From the NCBI GenBank assembly GCA_001931875.2, contig MSJH02000512.1:313166-377165 (forward strand): 64,000 nucleotides of DNA, in the 5' to 3' direction. The position numbers and the translations under genes are program-made. The DNA is from Byssochlamys sp. IMV 00236 (taxonomy: Eukaryota > Ascomycota > Eurotiomycetes > Eurotiales > Thermoascaceae). Shown here one piece after another: positions 34,768 through 44,692 of the stretch (its first letter is position 1; each line of letters begins with the position of its first letter). The notes under the pieces were generated by a model. It was not told the DNA's origin. It worked only from the letters and a program-made list of their open reading frames with translations, and did not search any database.

Positions 34768-37700
34768 TTATCCAACGTGCCTCCTTGCTGCCTCGTGCGT
34801 TTCCACCCGGATATCAAACATGACATCATCCATCTCTCTAAGAGCCTCTCGGCTGAATGTGGTTGATTTGATATTTCCCAAGATGCGCCGAAGGGAGTTC
34901 AGAATACCATCCGCACTCGTCTCGTCTTGGTAGGCTGGGGTGTCAGTCTGGGCTTCACCACAGGCATACTGCGCATCTACCGCCATGGGCGACCCCGGCT
35001 GCGCTGTGTCGGCTTCCACCTCTTCTACCTGCCCGCATGGTTGAACATCACTGTTCTCTTCATTATGCACCTTGGCTTCCCCAGTTCTGTCAAGGCCATC
35101 CGTTCGAGAATCCTTAGGCTCCTCATCTTCCACCAGCACTTCCTGTTCCAAAGAATTTCGAATCGCCATAGCACCCTTTTCTTGAGGGACATGCGTTGTT
35201 TCAGGCGCGCTCTCAGGCTGCGACCGTTCGACCGCGCCTGACGATGTCTGATGATCTGAAACTTCTGTCGCATGAGCACGTGAATGTTTAGAGGATTTCT
35301 TCTTCGGGGTCTCCCCGCCAGCCAGGAGAGGTGATGCTGCAATTCCACTGAGACGCCTCGATTTTCTCTTCTTTTTGGGTGATTTATTGGAAGAACTCGG
35401 GCAGATGGGCGATGACTGGACCGGTGCGTCGGGTCTGACTTCCCCAGCCTCGTCGGAGGTGGTCGCGGCTTTAGTATCTCTCGACTCGCCCTTCCGTTTC
35501 TTGGAGGAGGATGGGCGTTTGTCTTTGCTGGGTGTCTCTTGTGTTTGGCTGTGAGACGTCGATTTTCGCTTTTTGGAAGTTTGCGGCGTCAGAGATTCGA
35601 CTTTTGCAGCCGCTCTTGTGACCATGGAGGAACTGATGGAAGATCGACGCTTCGATCTGTCAGACGGGGTGACGGACTCAGCCATTTCTCTCTTCCTCTT
35701 CCTTGTGACTGGAAAGCTCTCAGAGATATCCTCGGCTTGTTGTTCCTTGCCCATGTCGTCCAGATCCACAGCAAGTTCTAGGTCTTGTTCAAGCTGGGAG
35801 GCAACCTGAAATTCCAAATCATCACTGAAAGAGTCTGGAATGAATTCTGTAGGTGTGCCCGTAACTGAGTCGTTTCTCTGTGTCAGCTTCTGACGTTCTA
35901 GCGAACGGTCCTTCGGTGTCCCAGACTTGGATCTGTTCCGTTTTGATCGGGACTTTCTCTTGCTAGGACGAGTGGGGGTGAAAGACGAAGTTTGTTCATG
36001 AGACACCGTCTTCTCGTCCGATAATTCAGTGCCTTGAATATTGGCTTGGGCGGCATTAGGGACACTCAATGGTTGCTGTTCTGAGGCTCCAGCAGCATTA
36101 TCTGCATTCTCTGGCACCGCAATAGCTTGATTTACGTCCTCGATCAGCTCCCCGGGCGTATCGGTGGTAATATCATGAGGGCAAATTTCTGTTGAAAGGC
36201 CCAGCCCCTTTGGGCTCTCCCTTGAGGAGTCCATTTCTGGAGGAGAAGATGGGGGATCCGAGTAGGCATTAAGATTTTGGAATGCTGCAGAACGGTTATT
36301 AACCCTATCGAACTGCGATTGACTCTTGGACCCGGGTGTAGGAGATGACCCTGGGAAAACATCATCACTTTCAGCAACAGCTGGAAGTAGTGGGGTTAAT
36401 TGTATTCTGGCCACCAGTTCTGCATCACTTAAGTGCCGAAGATGTGTAGGAGTATCAAGACCAAATTTGCTGACTTCGTTGATACGAGCGTATCTGAAAC
36501 CTTCCGGTAAGTCAGGGTCATGCAAATTGTTTTGGGCGAGCTCTCGCTGGTCATCAGTAAGAAATTGTGATTGGGGTTCTGTTGGCTGAGCAGGCGATGA
36601 ATCGACAGGAATGAACTGCGCTCGAGAGTCATCGTCTTCTGTCCCTTTCTTCGGGGTAAGGTTGTCAGCATCGTTCGGTAACTCAGGAGGACCGTCTATG
36701 ATGACAATCGGAGAAGAACTAAAACAGGTTCTTCGGTCGTTGTTCTTCAACGAATTCTCTAATGACTTGCTTCCATCCATCCCGTCCATCTTCGGAAGGG
36801 GATCTGTGGTGGCAGCATCATCTTTTGACACAACCGGATGTGGAGCGATCTGTCCTATATTAGCCGGAGAGCCACGCACACAGATCATATCGTTGGCACA
36901 TACCTCGTGGTCGACAGATGTGGGTAGGCAGGGAAGATGCAAGTCGATGTGAGACTCTAATTTTCTCAACGCACTTAGCACGGAATCTGGATATTCCAGG
37001 GACTCTTGTAGGCCGAAAGTAGCGTTCCATAATTGTATAAACCTGTTCTTTGTGGACTTATGCGATGAATCAAGCCCAGAAGAGATGATGGTACTGAATT
37101 TGCGCAAGGCATATGTGTCGTGGGTCACACATGTTCGCAGAATGTTTGGAACGGTGGAAGAGAGTGTACGGTACTGTCTAAGGTTAGCACATACAAGGCG
37201 CGAGATATAGTTATTAAGTGTACGTACAGCTGCTGCGAGGCTGCTGGCCAGAAAGCGGTCACTACTGAATCGCTCCTGTTCATCCTTTATCCACAATGCC
37301 AATGGTTCCTGGAGAGCCTCCAAAGCAGCGGAGCGGCAAGTCAGGATGCCGCTTTCGAGGAACGTAATTAACGACTCCATGAACCGTGCGATATGCGCAA
37401 TCTCTTCCTGCTCAGTTGTTATGTAAGATGCCCGGACAAGCTTGTCCACTAGTTGAACAAGCTTATCAGGGGCGAGAGCTCGACTCGTAGAGGTCTGCAA
37501 GGCCGGACTGTTCCCAATCTCAGTTGGCACTGCAGGAAACGCATCGGGGGACTGACAATATAACGACAATGTATGATCCAGAAGTCTGCCAGATGCGGAA
37601 TAAACCTGCCTAGCCTGCAGATGCTGCATCTTTTCCGCCAGTGGATCAATAATAATGGGGGGAATGGCACGATCTCCCAATTCTGTTCCCAGAACACGAA

Positions 37701-40209
37701 CAAAGGCATCGAGGAGTTGACCCCAGGCTGAAATACTGTCGGGGAATTGCAGCCCAGAGATGAGTATCTCAATTACATTATCACGATCGTGAGATACAGA
37801 ACCATCCCTGTCTCTAGCGGATCCATCTGGAAAAGCGGTAAGGGAAGTTTCAGTAAGTTTGGCAATAGTCTCCCAGATGAACCGTGCAGTATGGGGGATG
37901 GTGGGTTGAGAATCCGACACAGAAGGGTACAGAGCTGCACATTGTCGAAGGAGATCCAGACGAGATGCCCTTGAAATTCTTCCATCCAAGGATGCCTCAA
38001 GGGTGCTCTCGATCAGACGAAGGTACGAGGCACTGGGTTCTAAACCAGGAGCGGGAGAGCCGATCAGTCGGAGGAAGTGTAGGATAGGCGTGTCAATGCT
38101 GGTGTCATTGCGTGGCCGACGGTGCATAGGGGTACTAGCAGTCTGGTAAGTTTCCTGCGGAGTCTTCAGCAGTAGTTTCTCGGTAAATGGGATGGTGCCG
38201 ATGGACAATATGATCGTGGTAGACAGGGAGCGGAATCGACCGAAAAAGGCGTCTGTGTTGCGACTGTCGTTGGCATTGAGAGAACGAGGGCCAGCTTGCC
38301 AGACAAGTTGGAATAGGCTGAGAATACTCGCAACAGCTTGCATTGTCTCCGCAGAAGTCTTCACCTCCTTGCTTGAAGCGTTAGACAAGGCTTTGGATAG
38401 ATTCATCCAAGCGGCTCCGACATTAGAAAGACTACCATCTTTCCAGATAGCCACTCTGAAAAGTATTTCGAATACCTTCAGAACCGAAGAGACTCGAGAT
38501 CGAACCCACTTGGAATCTAATGAAGGCAGCTCTTCTGGATCAAGCTTGGCGACTTGGTTCACCTTGTCTTCAGACCAGACTTTTGCCTGCGGGCTCCACA
38601 GTAAGGAGGATAAAACCTGGCATAATCTGTCCGACAGACGCGGATTCGTGGAGAAGATGTTATTCAGAGGCTGCACAATGTATTCCTCCCAGACAACGTC
38701 CAGATGGCGGAAGGACACTGAGGGTCTGAAAGCATAATAAAGCAGGTTGTAGTAACTTGACAACGCTAGTTGACCAGCCTGGGATCCCAGTTTATCGTGT
38801 TTCCGTCGCTCGAATTGAGATAAGATGGGTTTGCTGAGCATTCTTATAAGGGACAAACTCGTGGACTCGTCCGGATTGATCACATAGACGAATCTATTCC
38901 ATGCCAGAATGGCCTGTGCTTTTATGGCCGGCTCACTGCAGTTAAAACACTTCTGCAGGACTAGCACCCACTCCTTGAAGTGCTCCCATTGATCAACACT
39001 GAATCTCTTGCTTCGCAAAAGCAGGATGATAATGCTCCAGACTTGTGGTACATGTACACCACTATCGAGCGTTGACATCATTCGTGACATTCGTTCACAT
39101 ATTTCTGATACTAGTCTTCCGCCTTTCTCAAGCGGTCGATCGAAAATGTCGCTAAGAGTGTTTGATATGGTAGAATTGGGCCCTAATGAAACGGATGTCT
39201 GCAACCCTAACGAAATGGCCTTTGACCTGGTATCTTTGATATGATGAAGCAACCCTGAGACCAGATGTTCAACCCACAATGCTGAGTGAGATGCCATAGC
39301 TGACTTTGATTGGTTGAGCAGGCGTTGATAAATACTTAATCTCTGAGAGACGACCGCATTTCCCTTGACACGCTCTGTGACATCCTGGAGAACGAGGAGA
39401 ATTCGGTTTAACCTAGCATTGGTCATCACCTTCGGATGGAAATGTTGCGTTGAAAGCACAAGCATATAATGAGTCAAGACCGATTTCGACAGCTTAGCCT
39501 CTTGTAGACAGGTGACCGAATGGTCGACAATAAAAGTTTTAAAGTCGTCCGATAGCTGGGCCATTAGGCTTGGGTTCCATATGAGAGTGATGCACAGCTT
39601 GAGAGCATGAATGGTGAGATTGGTGTCCAACGGTCCGGCCTCCCCAAGGTCTCTGCAAATATCCCGCTGTATAAACTGCGTAATGAGACCCAGCTTGCCG
39701 GCCAATTCTTGTTCTCCTGGAACCCCTTCATATGCCTTTAACGCTCCCAAAAGATGCGTGTATGCATCTAACCTTGAACTGAGAGACTCACCAGCTAGCT
39801 GCTGGGTAACAGATTCCACCAACATCGCGAGAGATTCAGCCGTCTGAGGTGTGGTATTTGAGGGGTCAACGGGAACATTGGCATTGGTCATCTTGAGGAT
39901 CGATTTCGACGGCTTGAGTTCATTTGAAGGTCGTAAGGCCTTGAGTTCCGCCGCAGATTTTGAGGTTGCGGAGTCGAAGCTTGGAGGTTTGATGTAGTTC
40001 GTCCACGGAGAGAAATTCACTCTCTTGGAGTGTCTACTCGAGGAACGCAATGTTGATCCATTTGCTGAAGCCGGGGAATCACCGGGGGTTTCAAGGAGAG
40101 CCTGCTGTCCTTGCACCCGATCTCTCTCACTGTGAGGAGTCAAGACATGAGATACTGTCCTCGGTGGAGTTGGCGGACGAGCATGGAGTGTGCCGAGGAC
40201 CTCCACCAT
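34768..40209 (-). CDS. rif1: Rif1-like telomere length and replication-timing regulator
   Basis: An intronless 1813-residue protein. The N-terminus carries the fungal Rif1 signature KRVNFSPWTNYIKP, followed by a long alpha-helical HEAT-like region (about 120-1050). The C-terminal third is disordered and very basic, with KRKS, KKRKSRRLSG and ETPKKK patches. Two protein phosphatase 1 docking motifs lie near the N-terminus: RVNF (residues 63-66) and SILK (103-106). Rif1 recruits PP1 to counter DDK phosphorylation of MCM helicases, delaying late origins, and acts at telomeres and double-strand breaks. The PP1 motifs at the N-terminus follow the yeast arrangement rather than the C-terminal one of vertebrates. 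Divergent from ric8, with an 820-base shared promoter. Naming rests on the N-terminal domain and motif layout. Confidence 0.88.
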   Translation of the reverse strand: MVEVLGTLHARPPTPPRTVSHVLTPHSERDRVQGQQALLETPGDSPASANGSTLRSSSRHSKRVNFSPWTNYIKPPSFDSATSKSAAELKALRPSNELKPSKSILKMTNANVPVDPSNTTPQTAESLAMLVESVTQQLAGESLSSRLDAYTHLLGALKAYEGVPGEQELAGKLGLITQFIQRDICRDLGEAGPLDTNLTIHALKLCITLIWNPSLMAQLSDDFKTFIVDHSVTCLQEAKLSKSVLTHYMLVLSTQHFHPKVMTNARLNRILLVLQDVTERVKGNAVVSQRLSIYQRLLNQSKSAMASHSALWVEHLVSGLLHHIKDTRSKAISLGLQTSVSLGPNSTISNTLSDIFDRPLEKGGRLVSEICERMSRMMSTLDSGVHVPQVWSIIILLLRSKRFSVDQWEHFKEWVLVLQKCFNCSEPAIKAQAILAWNRFVYVINPDESTSLSLIRMLSKPILSQFERRKHDKLGSQAGQLALSSYYNLLYYAFRPSVSFRHLDVVWEEYIVQPLNNIFSTNPRLSDRLCQVLSSLLWSPQAKVWSEDKVNQVAKLDPEELPSLDSKWVRSRVSSVLKVFEILFRVAIWKDGSLSNVGAAWMNLSKALSNASSKEVKTSAETMQAVASILSLFQLVWQAGPRSLNANDSRNTDAFFGRFRSLSTTIILSIGTIPFTEKLLLKTPQETYQTASTPMHRRPRNDTSIDTPILHFLRLIGSPAPGLEPSASYLRLIESTLEASLDGRISRASRLDLLRQCAALYPSVSDSQPTIPHTARFIWETIAKLTETSLTAFPDGSARDRDGSVSHDRDNVIEILISGLQFPDSISAWGQLLDAFVRVLGTELGDRAIPPIIIDPLAEKMQHLQARQVYSASGRLLDHTLSLYCQSPDAFPAVPTEIGNSPALQTSTSRALAPDKLVQLVDKLVRASYITTEQEEIAHIARFMESLITFLESGILTCRSAALEALQEPLALWIKDEQERFSSDRFLASSLAAAVRTLNNYISRLVCANLRQYRTLSSTVPNILRTCVTHDTYALRKFSTIISSGLDSSHKSTKNRFIQLWNATFGLQESLEYPDSVLSALRKLESHIDLHLPCLPTSVDHEVCANDMICVRGSPANIGQIAPHPVVSKDDAATTDPLPKMDGMDGSKSLENSLKNNDRRTCFSSSPIVIIDGPPELPNDADNLTPKKGTEDDDSRAQFIPVDSSPAQPTEPQSQFLTDDQRELAQNNLHDPDLPEGFRYARINEVSKFGLDTPTHLRHLSDAELVARIQLTPLLPAVAESDDVFPGSSPTPGSKSQSQFDRVNNRSAAFQNLNAYSDPPSSPPEMDSSRESPKGLGLSTEICPHDITTDTPGELIEDVNQAIAVPENADNAAGASEQQPLSVPNAAQANIQGTELSDEKTVSHEQTSSFTPTRPSKRKSRSKRNRSKSGTPKDRSLERQKLTQRNDSVTGTPTEFIPDSFSDDLEFQVASQLEQDLELAVDLDDMGKEQQAEDISESFPVTRKRKREMAESVTPSDRSKRRSSISSSMVTRAAAKVESLTPQTSKKRKSTSHSQTQETPSKDKRPSSSKKRKGESRDTKAATTSDEAGEVRPDAPVQSSPICPSSSNKSPKKKRKSRRLSGIAASPLLAGGETPKKKSSKHSRAHATEVSDHQTSSGAVERSQPESAPETTHVPQEKGAMAIRNSLEQEVLVEDEEPKDSRTDGLDRTGEAKVHNEENSDVQPCGQVEEVEADTAQPGSPMAVDAQYACGEAQTDTPAYQDETSADGILNSLRRILGNIKSTTFSREALREMDDVMFDIRVETHEAARRHVG

Positions 40210-41029
40210 GTTTCAAGAGAAGGAGGGTGAAGTAACAGGTGTCGATAAAAGGAAACAGAGAATCATAGGGCATCTCTGTGTAGAAATTGGCGTGAGTTCA
40301 CAACGAGGTGCCCATAACCATTTTTCGCGGAGAACATCCAGGGCGATTGGATCCCCTTGGGGCCCGTGAGATACTTTCTCCGAAGGCACGCCAACAACTC
40401 TGACGCGCAGCGAGTCCAGATCGCGACAGTGGCTGGCGGACGCGTTAAGTGGCAGTGGCGCGATTTTGGCCTCAGGCAGTAAGCTGACAAAGCAGACACA
40501 GGCACAGGCATCAATGGAGTATCGATTCTTTCCTTTGCTTTACGATGATGTTTCTGCTAAGATACATGGGCAGTATCCTATAGATCATAATTCCCATGCA
40601 TTCTATATCTAGTAATATATGTAGCAAGGCACCACCCTATGTGTAACCAATTGTTGTTTCGGCTGTCGTTGAAGTCAACTGTGCCAACTCCGTACTAGCT
40701 AAGTAATAGCTCTTCCAGACTAGGTGGGGTTTCCCCGTACGTACAGCTATTGCTCCGTACTGTCGTTTACGGACCAACCTACAGTTCGGAGACCAATTTC
40801 GAAGGTCCTTATTTATGGCAATCCTAATATTCTCCTAGTAGCTCATTTTTTGCATGGTTACTGGTCAAGGAATACTCGCGTGTGTGGCAGGTATGCAAAC
40901 ATGCAGCATCGTGATGCAACCTAACTGCGGTCAGTCTCTAGCGGATGCTAATTCGTATTGCAGTTTATTACAGGTCAGCTACTACTACAGCTGTGCAGAA
41001 CGCCTACAGGGAGTCTGTTCTAAGGCAAT
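40210..41029. other. Divergent promoter region of rif1 and ric8
   Basis: 820 bases between two outward-facing start codons. No supported gene; AT-rich centre around 40600-40900. Confidence 0.5.
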
Positions 41030-42761
41030 ATGAACTTCCTAGGGCTGCAAGGCCCCGGTAGGTGCAGCTACACTTGCCCATTGAAGAGCTCGCTCATAAC
41101 TGAAATTTCCCCAGAGAAGCTGAAGGATGTCACTCAAATTTTGGACAGCTTGAGACAGGATTTGACAGCAAAAAGTCTCTCTTCAACTGGTAAATCTCAC
41201 TGAATGCTAGATACATCTTCTATGTTCCGCACCTAACTTACATACGACCCTGTATAGAGCGCACGCAATTACTCCTGAAACTACGGCAACATGGCACAAA
41301 TCCCGTGAATGCGGATCCCATATACTCGAAAAGCGCACGTACTCTTCGAACTGAAATGACTAGTCCTTCCTTTCTGACAACTCAGGCAGGGGATTGAGAC
41401 CTTGATGAGATATGGCGTCGACGGGGAGACTACGGATGAACGCCGCGCAGCGTTGCGATGCGTCGCAAACTCTCTTCTTCTGGATCCGAAGATGCGCCAA
41501 ATATTTGTGGATACGGGTTATGGCGGGAAACTAGCCGAAATGCTTAAGGTGGGCGTCGACTGAAGTCTCGAGACGTTTTGCAGGAGTTAATGAGCTCGCA
41601 TGTAGACCGATTCTTCGGACGATGAGATGATCATCAGTCGGATCCTCTTCCTTTCGACATATGACACAACCATGGATTTCGAGAAACTCATCAATGCCCA
41701 TGGTCTGGGTGATAATATTAACTATGTGAGTTGATGTTGGTATCAGTGCATGGGCCCATCGTTTCCTGACAATTGCAGCAAATTTCGCGTCACGCAGAGC
41801 AATTTGTGAAAGGAGGAAAAGACCCTCTTTCACAGATGGATGAGATGGCATTGACAGACACCCTCAAACTAATATTCAACATTGCAAAACTTCATCCGGA
41901 TTTGATGCCCGCCTTCAGCCCTTCAATCTCGCACATCCTAGAAATCTTAAGTCGCATAGAGATACCGAAACGGCCTCTCGATGGCTTAGTCGGCTACTCG
42001 ATCAATTGTCTGTCAGTTCTGGATCTTGACGGGAACAAGAGCAAAGACTATGAGAGCAGTCAGCTCTTCCCGGCTTCTAACCAGAACCGCAACGTAGACA
42101 GCCTGATCAACATTCTGAAAAAGGCCGTCGCTACGTACAAGACGGATGACCTCGACTCACAGGCAATAACACTTCTGCATCTGCTTATTATCATTTATGA
42201 AGTTGCCCCCGAGGGCCCGAGAGAACATATGCGAGCTTTGCTTCTTCCCGAGAAGTCAGACCGCAGTGTACCGATTGGACAAACCGATACTCTGTCGTCA
42301 AAATTGTTGAAGCTGTCAACTACGCCCTCGCTCAATTTAAAGACTGCCATCTCCGAGCTGATGTTCGTTCTCTCCGGGAAGGATGCAGAGACCCTCACAA
42401 AGAACATCGGATACGGGTTCGCTGCAGGCTTCCTCTCATCTCGCGGATTAGGAGTGCCTCAGAATACAGAGGAAAGTGGGCTTGATTCCGAAATCAACCC
42501 AATAACCGGTCAGAGGTGGGATGCAGAACCAGTGGATACGGGACCACCTATGACACAGGAGGAAAAGGAGAGAGAGGCAGAAAGACTATTTGTTCTCTTT
42601 GAGAGGTACGTACGCCCTGTTGATTCAGATGCATTACAGTTCTGCTCATGTTAGATTATAGGGCGAAAGCAAATGGCCTTATCAACGTCGAGAATCCTGT
42701 GGTGCAGGCGGCTCGGGAAGGCAGGCTGGAAGAGCTGCCTGATGATGCTGACAGTGATTGA
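41030..42761 (+). CDS. ric8: Ric8/synembryn, G-alpha chaperone and exchange factor
   Basis: Seven exons (41030-41057, 41115-41189, 41258-41334, 41390-41548, 41606-41725, 41779-42605, 42662-42761) join in frame to 461 residues. The protein is an armadillo-like helical repeat with Ric8 hallmarks: NPVNADPIYSK, GIETLMRYGV, RCVANSLLLDPKMRQIFVD, NPITGQRWD and EEKEREAERLFVLFERAK near the end. Ric8 assists folding of heterotrimeric G-alpha subunits and promotes nucleotide exchange, feeding cAMP and MAPK signalling that controls germination and asexual development. The third intron (41335-41389) must have a GC donor: with it, SKS joins GIETL in frame, and without it the gene would be frameshifted. The first intron (41058-41114) is optional by frame but gives a better match to the family N-terminus. 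Confidence 0.9.
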
Positions 42762-43269
42762 ATATCTCCTATGATATACTCCAATATTCTGTCTCATGGT
42801 CATGATTCTCTCATGTCTTAGGTCCCATCTCGTATGTGCACGACGGTAATTTCGGCAGCGTAAAATCTTCATCGCCAAATCGCGATTGCATTCCAATGTA
42901 CAGATTATTGATCTAGAAGTAAACACGCTGCTTGCGATTTATGATTCTGACTCAGACCTACAAATCCATGTAGAAATTGCCTCCTCAATAATAATCTCGA
43001 ATGAACAATAATATAGTCGGGACACCTGTTCTATGGAAGTTTCCCGTTCAGGCTAGTAGATGATGTAATGTGCTGCTCCCCGCGGCTCGAACCTTCGGCG
43101 GGGTTCACCAAAAATTGTTCCGCTGTGAAAAGAAATTATAGTGAGCCACATATATACTGTACATTCGAGTGAGCACTTCCGCTCAACATCGTCGCACGCT
43201 TTATCCTTTTGAAACTGTATCATATCAACACTCCAGAAACAACACATTTCTCCGACACATCTGCCCACC
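42762..43269. other. Intergenic
   Basis: Between ric8 and the PBDC1-like gene. No gene seen; likely the promoter of the downstream gene. Confidence 0.5.
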
Positions 43270-43986
43270 ATGTCTCAGCCATTTGACCCCGAGAAGGCGG
43301 AGAACCTTGACGATGTAAATGCTCAAATTACTCGTTTCCCCGCTGCACAATCTGAAATACCAGGCATACTGACAGTCTATCTTATTTAGATCGAGAAGCA
43401 ATTTGCAGTGAAAGGTCAGTACCTGGCTCGCGAACCTACGCGTCTATCAAATACTGAAATTCCCTCGAAATAGCCGTCGAGCATTTGATGACCTACTGGT
43501 CAATCCTCGAGAAGGTGCGGGGCTCTCAGTTGCGACTGACGAAAATGGACGATGAGATCTATGAACACCTGAAGAAAGAATTCCCTGATTTCGATCCCGC
43601 GGCCACCATTAATGAGGATGATATGAAGAGCAAAGAAGGAAAGGAGAAGTGGCGCAACTTCATGAACCAGTACGAGAAGAAAGTTGCCGACTTCAACTTC
43701 GGTACAATCTTGAGAGCGAACCCCAAGTTTGAATATGAGCAAGATACGACAATCTTCGGTAGGGCGCCTTTGATAGATGGCGCCACATCGTGGCATAGCT
43801 TGGGCCTGGATTGGCTAACATTTCCGACATAGTACCCCGCATGCAATTCTATGCTGTCGAGATCGCACGGTAAGTAGAGCCACGGAAGAGGAAAATTATG
43901 AAGCGTATCTGACTCGAGACAGAAACCGCGCGGGACTGAACGACTGGATATACGAGAGAGCACACCCTGAAGAAAAGTCATCGTGA
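43270..43986 (+). CDS. PBDC1/Chp1-like eEF1A chaperone (YPL225W family)
   Basis: Five short exons (43270-43314, 43390-43414, 43474-43758, 43833-43869, 43923-43986) join in frame to 151 residues. The conserved core reads IEKQFAVKAVEHLMTYWSILEKVRG, then LTKMDDEIYEHLKKEFP, EGKEKWRNFMNQYEKKV and FNFGTILRANP; the C-terminus is VPRMQFYAVEIARNRAGLN. This is the small all-helical PBDC1 family (yeast YPL225W). The yeast protein, named Chp1, has been described as a ribosome-associated chaperone dedicated to elongation factor eEF1A. Older automatic labels call it a polysaccharide biosynthesis protein, without support. The gene is unusually intron-rich for its size, with a 25-base second exon and a 37-base fourth exon. 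All splice sites are GT-AG. Confidence 0.92.
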
Positions 43987-44692
43987 ATGTGACTCGCCTA
44001 AGATGTCAGCGGTGGATGAGAGCATACTCTTAGCAGACGCGAAGTAGCCCAGGGAGTGCTCTTCGCCCGAGATACCAGCTTCGACAGTATACGATAGCCC
44101 CAGACCCAGATTCCTGTTCATGCCTGGGTGATGAAGACAATGCCAGGCATCTGCTCGAAAGGTCGTGGACGAAGTTTAGACTCGTGTCAATAAGATTCTG
44201 ATTGAATACCAATATTCGACCGATCCTATCCAGAGGAGACTCACGACATATGGCATAATGGTGGCGTTAGGTCTTTGTTGCGGTTACAGTTATGGAAGTG
44301 ATTAGTCGACTGTCTCGTCATATGCAGCCATTGAGTTGCTGGATGGGACTGTCATGAACGGATAGGCAACTCTGGCTTTATTTTGCAGTTACATAGATCT
44401 TGAGAGACGCCCTGGTATTGGAGAACAAGGGGCAGTGCCTCCCACGTGACATAATTAAGTTAGTTTCTTGAAGACAATACTAAAAGAGTTCATTCATAAT
44501 TTCAACACTTTTACTCTGCGCGCTTTGTAAATCTGGTTTATTTGGCAGGCTTCTATGATCTAGTGGTCAACTTCCAAGCCCTTCTCAAAGATACCCCTGA
44601 CTCGTGTCTGCATCGTCTAGATTCGATATGGGTGTTCATTCCCTCCTATTTTGTTTTGAACCGATTCGCGAACTGCTTTGTTGATCTCGAAG
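43987..44692. other. Intergenic
   Basis: Between the PBDC1-like gene and the ABC transporter. No coding signal beyond short frames; presumed promoter of the transporter. Confidence 0.5.

Noticed and set aside
41335..41400. Apparent frameshift in ric8 between SKS and GIETL
   Set aside because: A GC-AG intron restores the exact family sequence, so no frameshift or pseudogene is needed.
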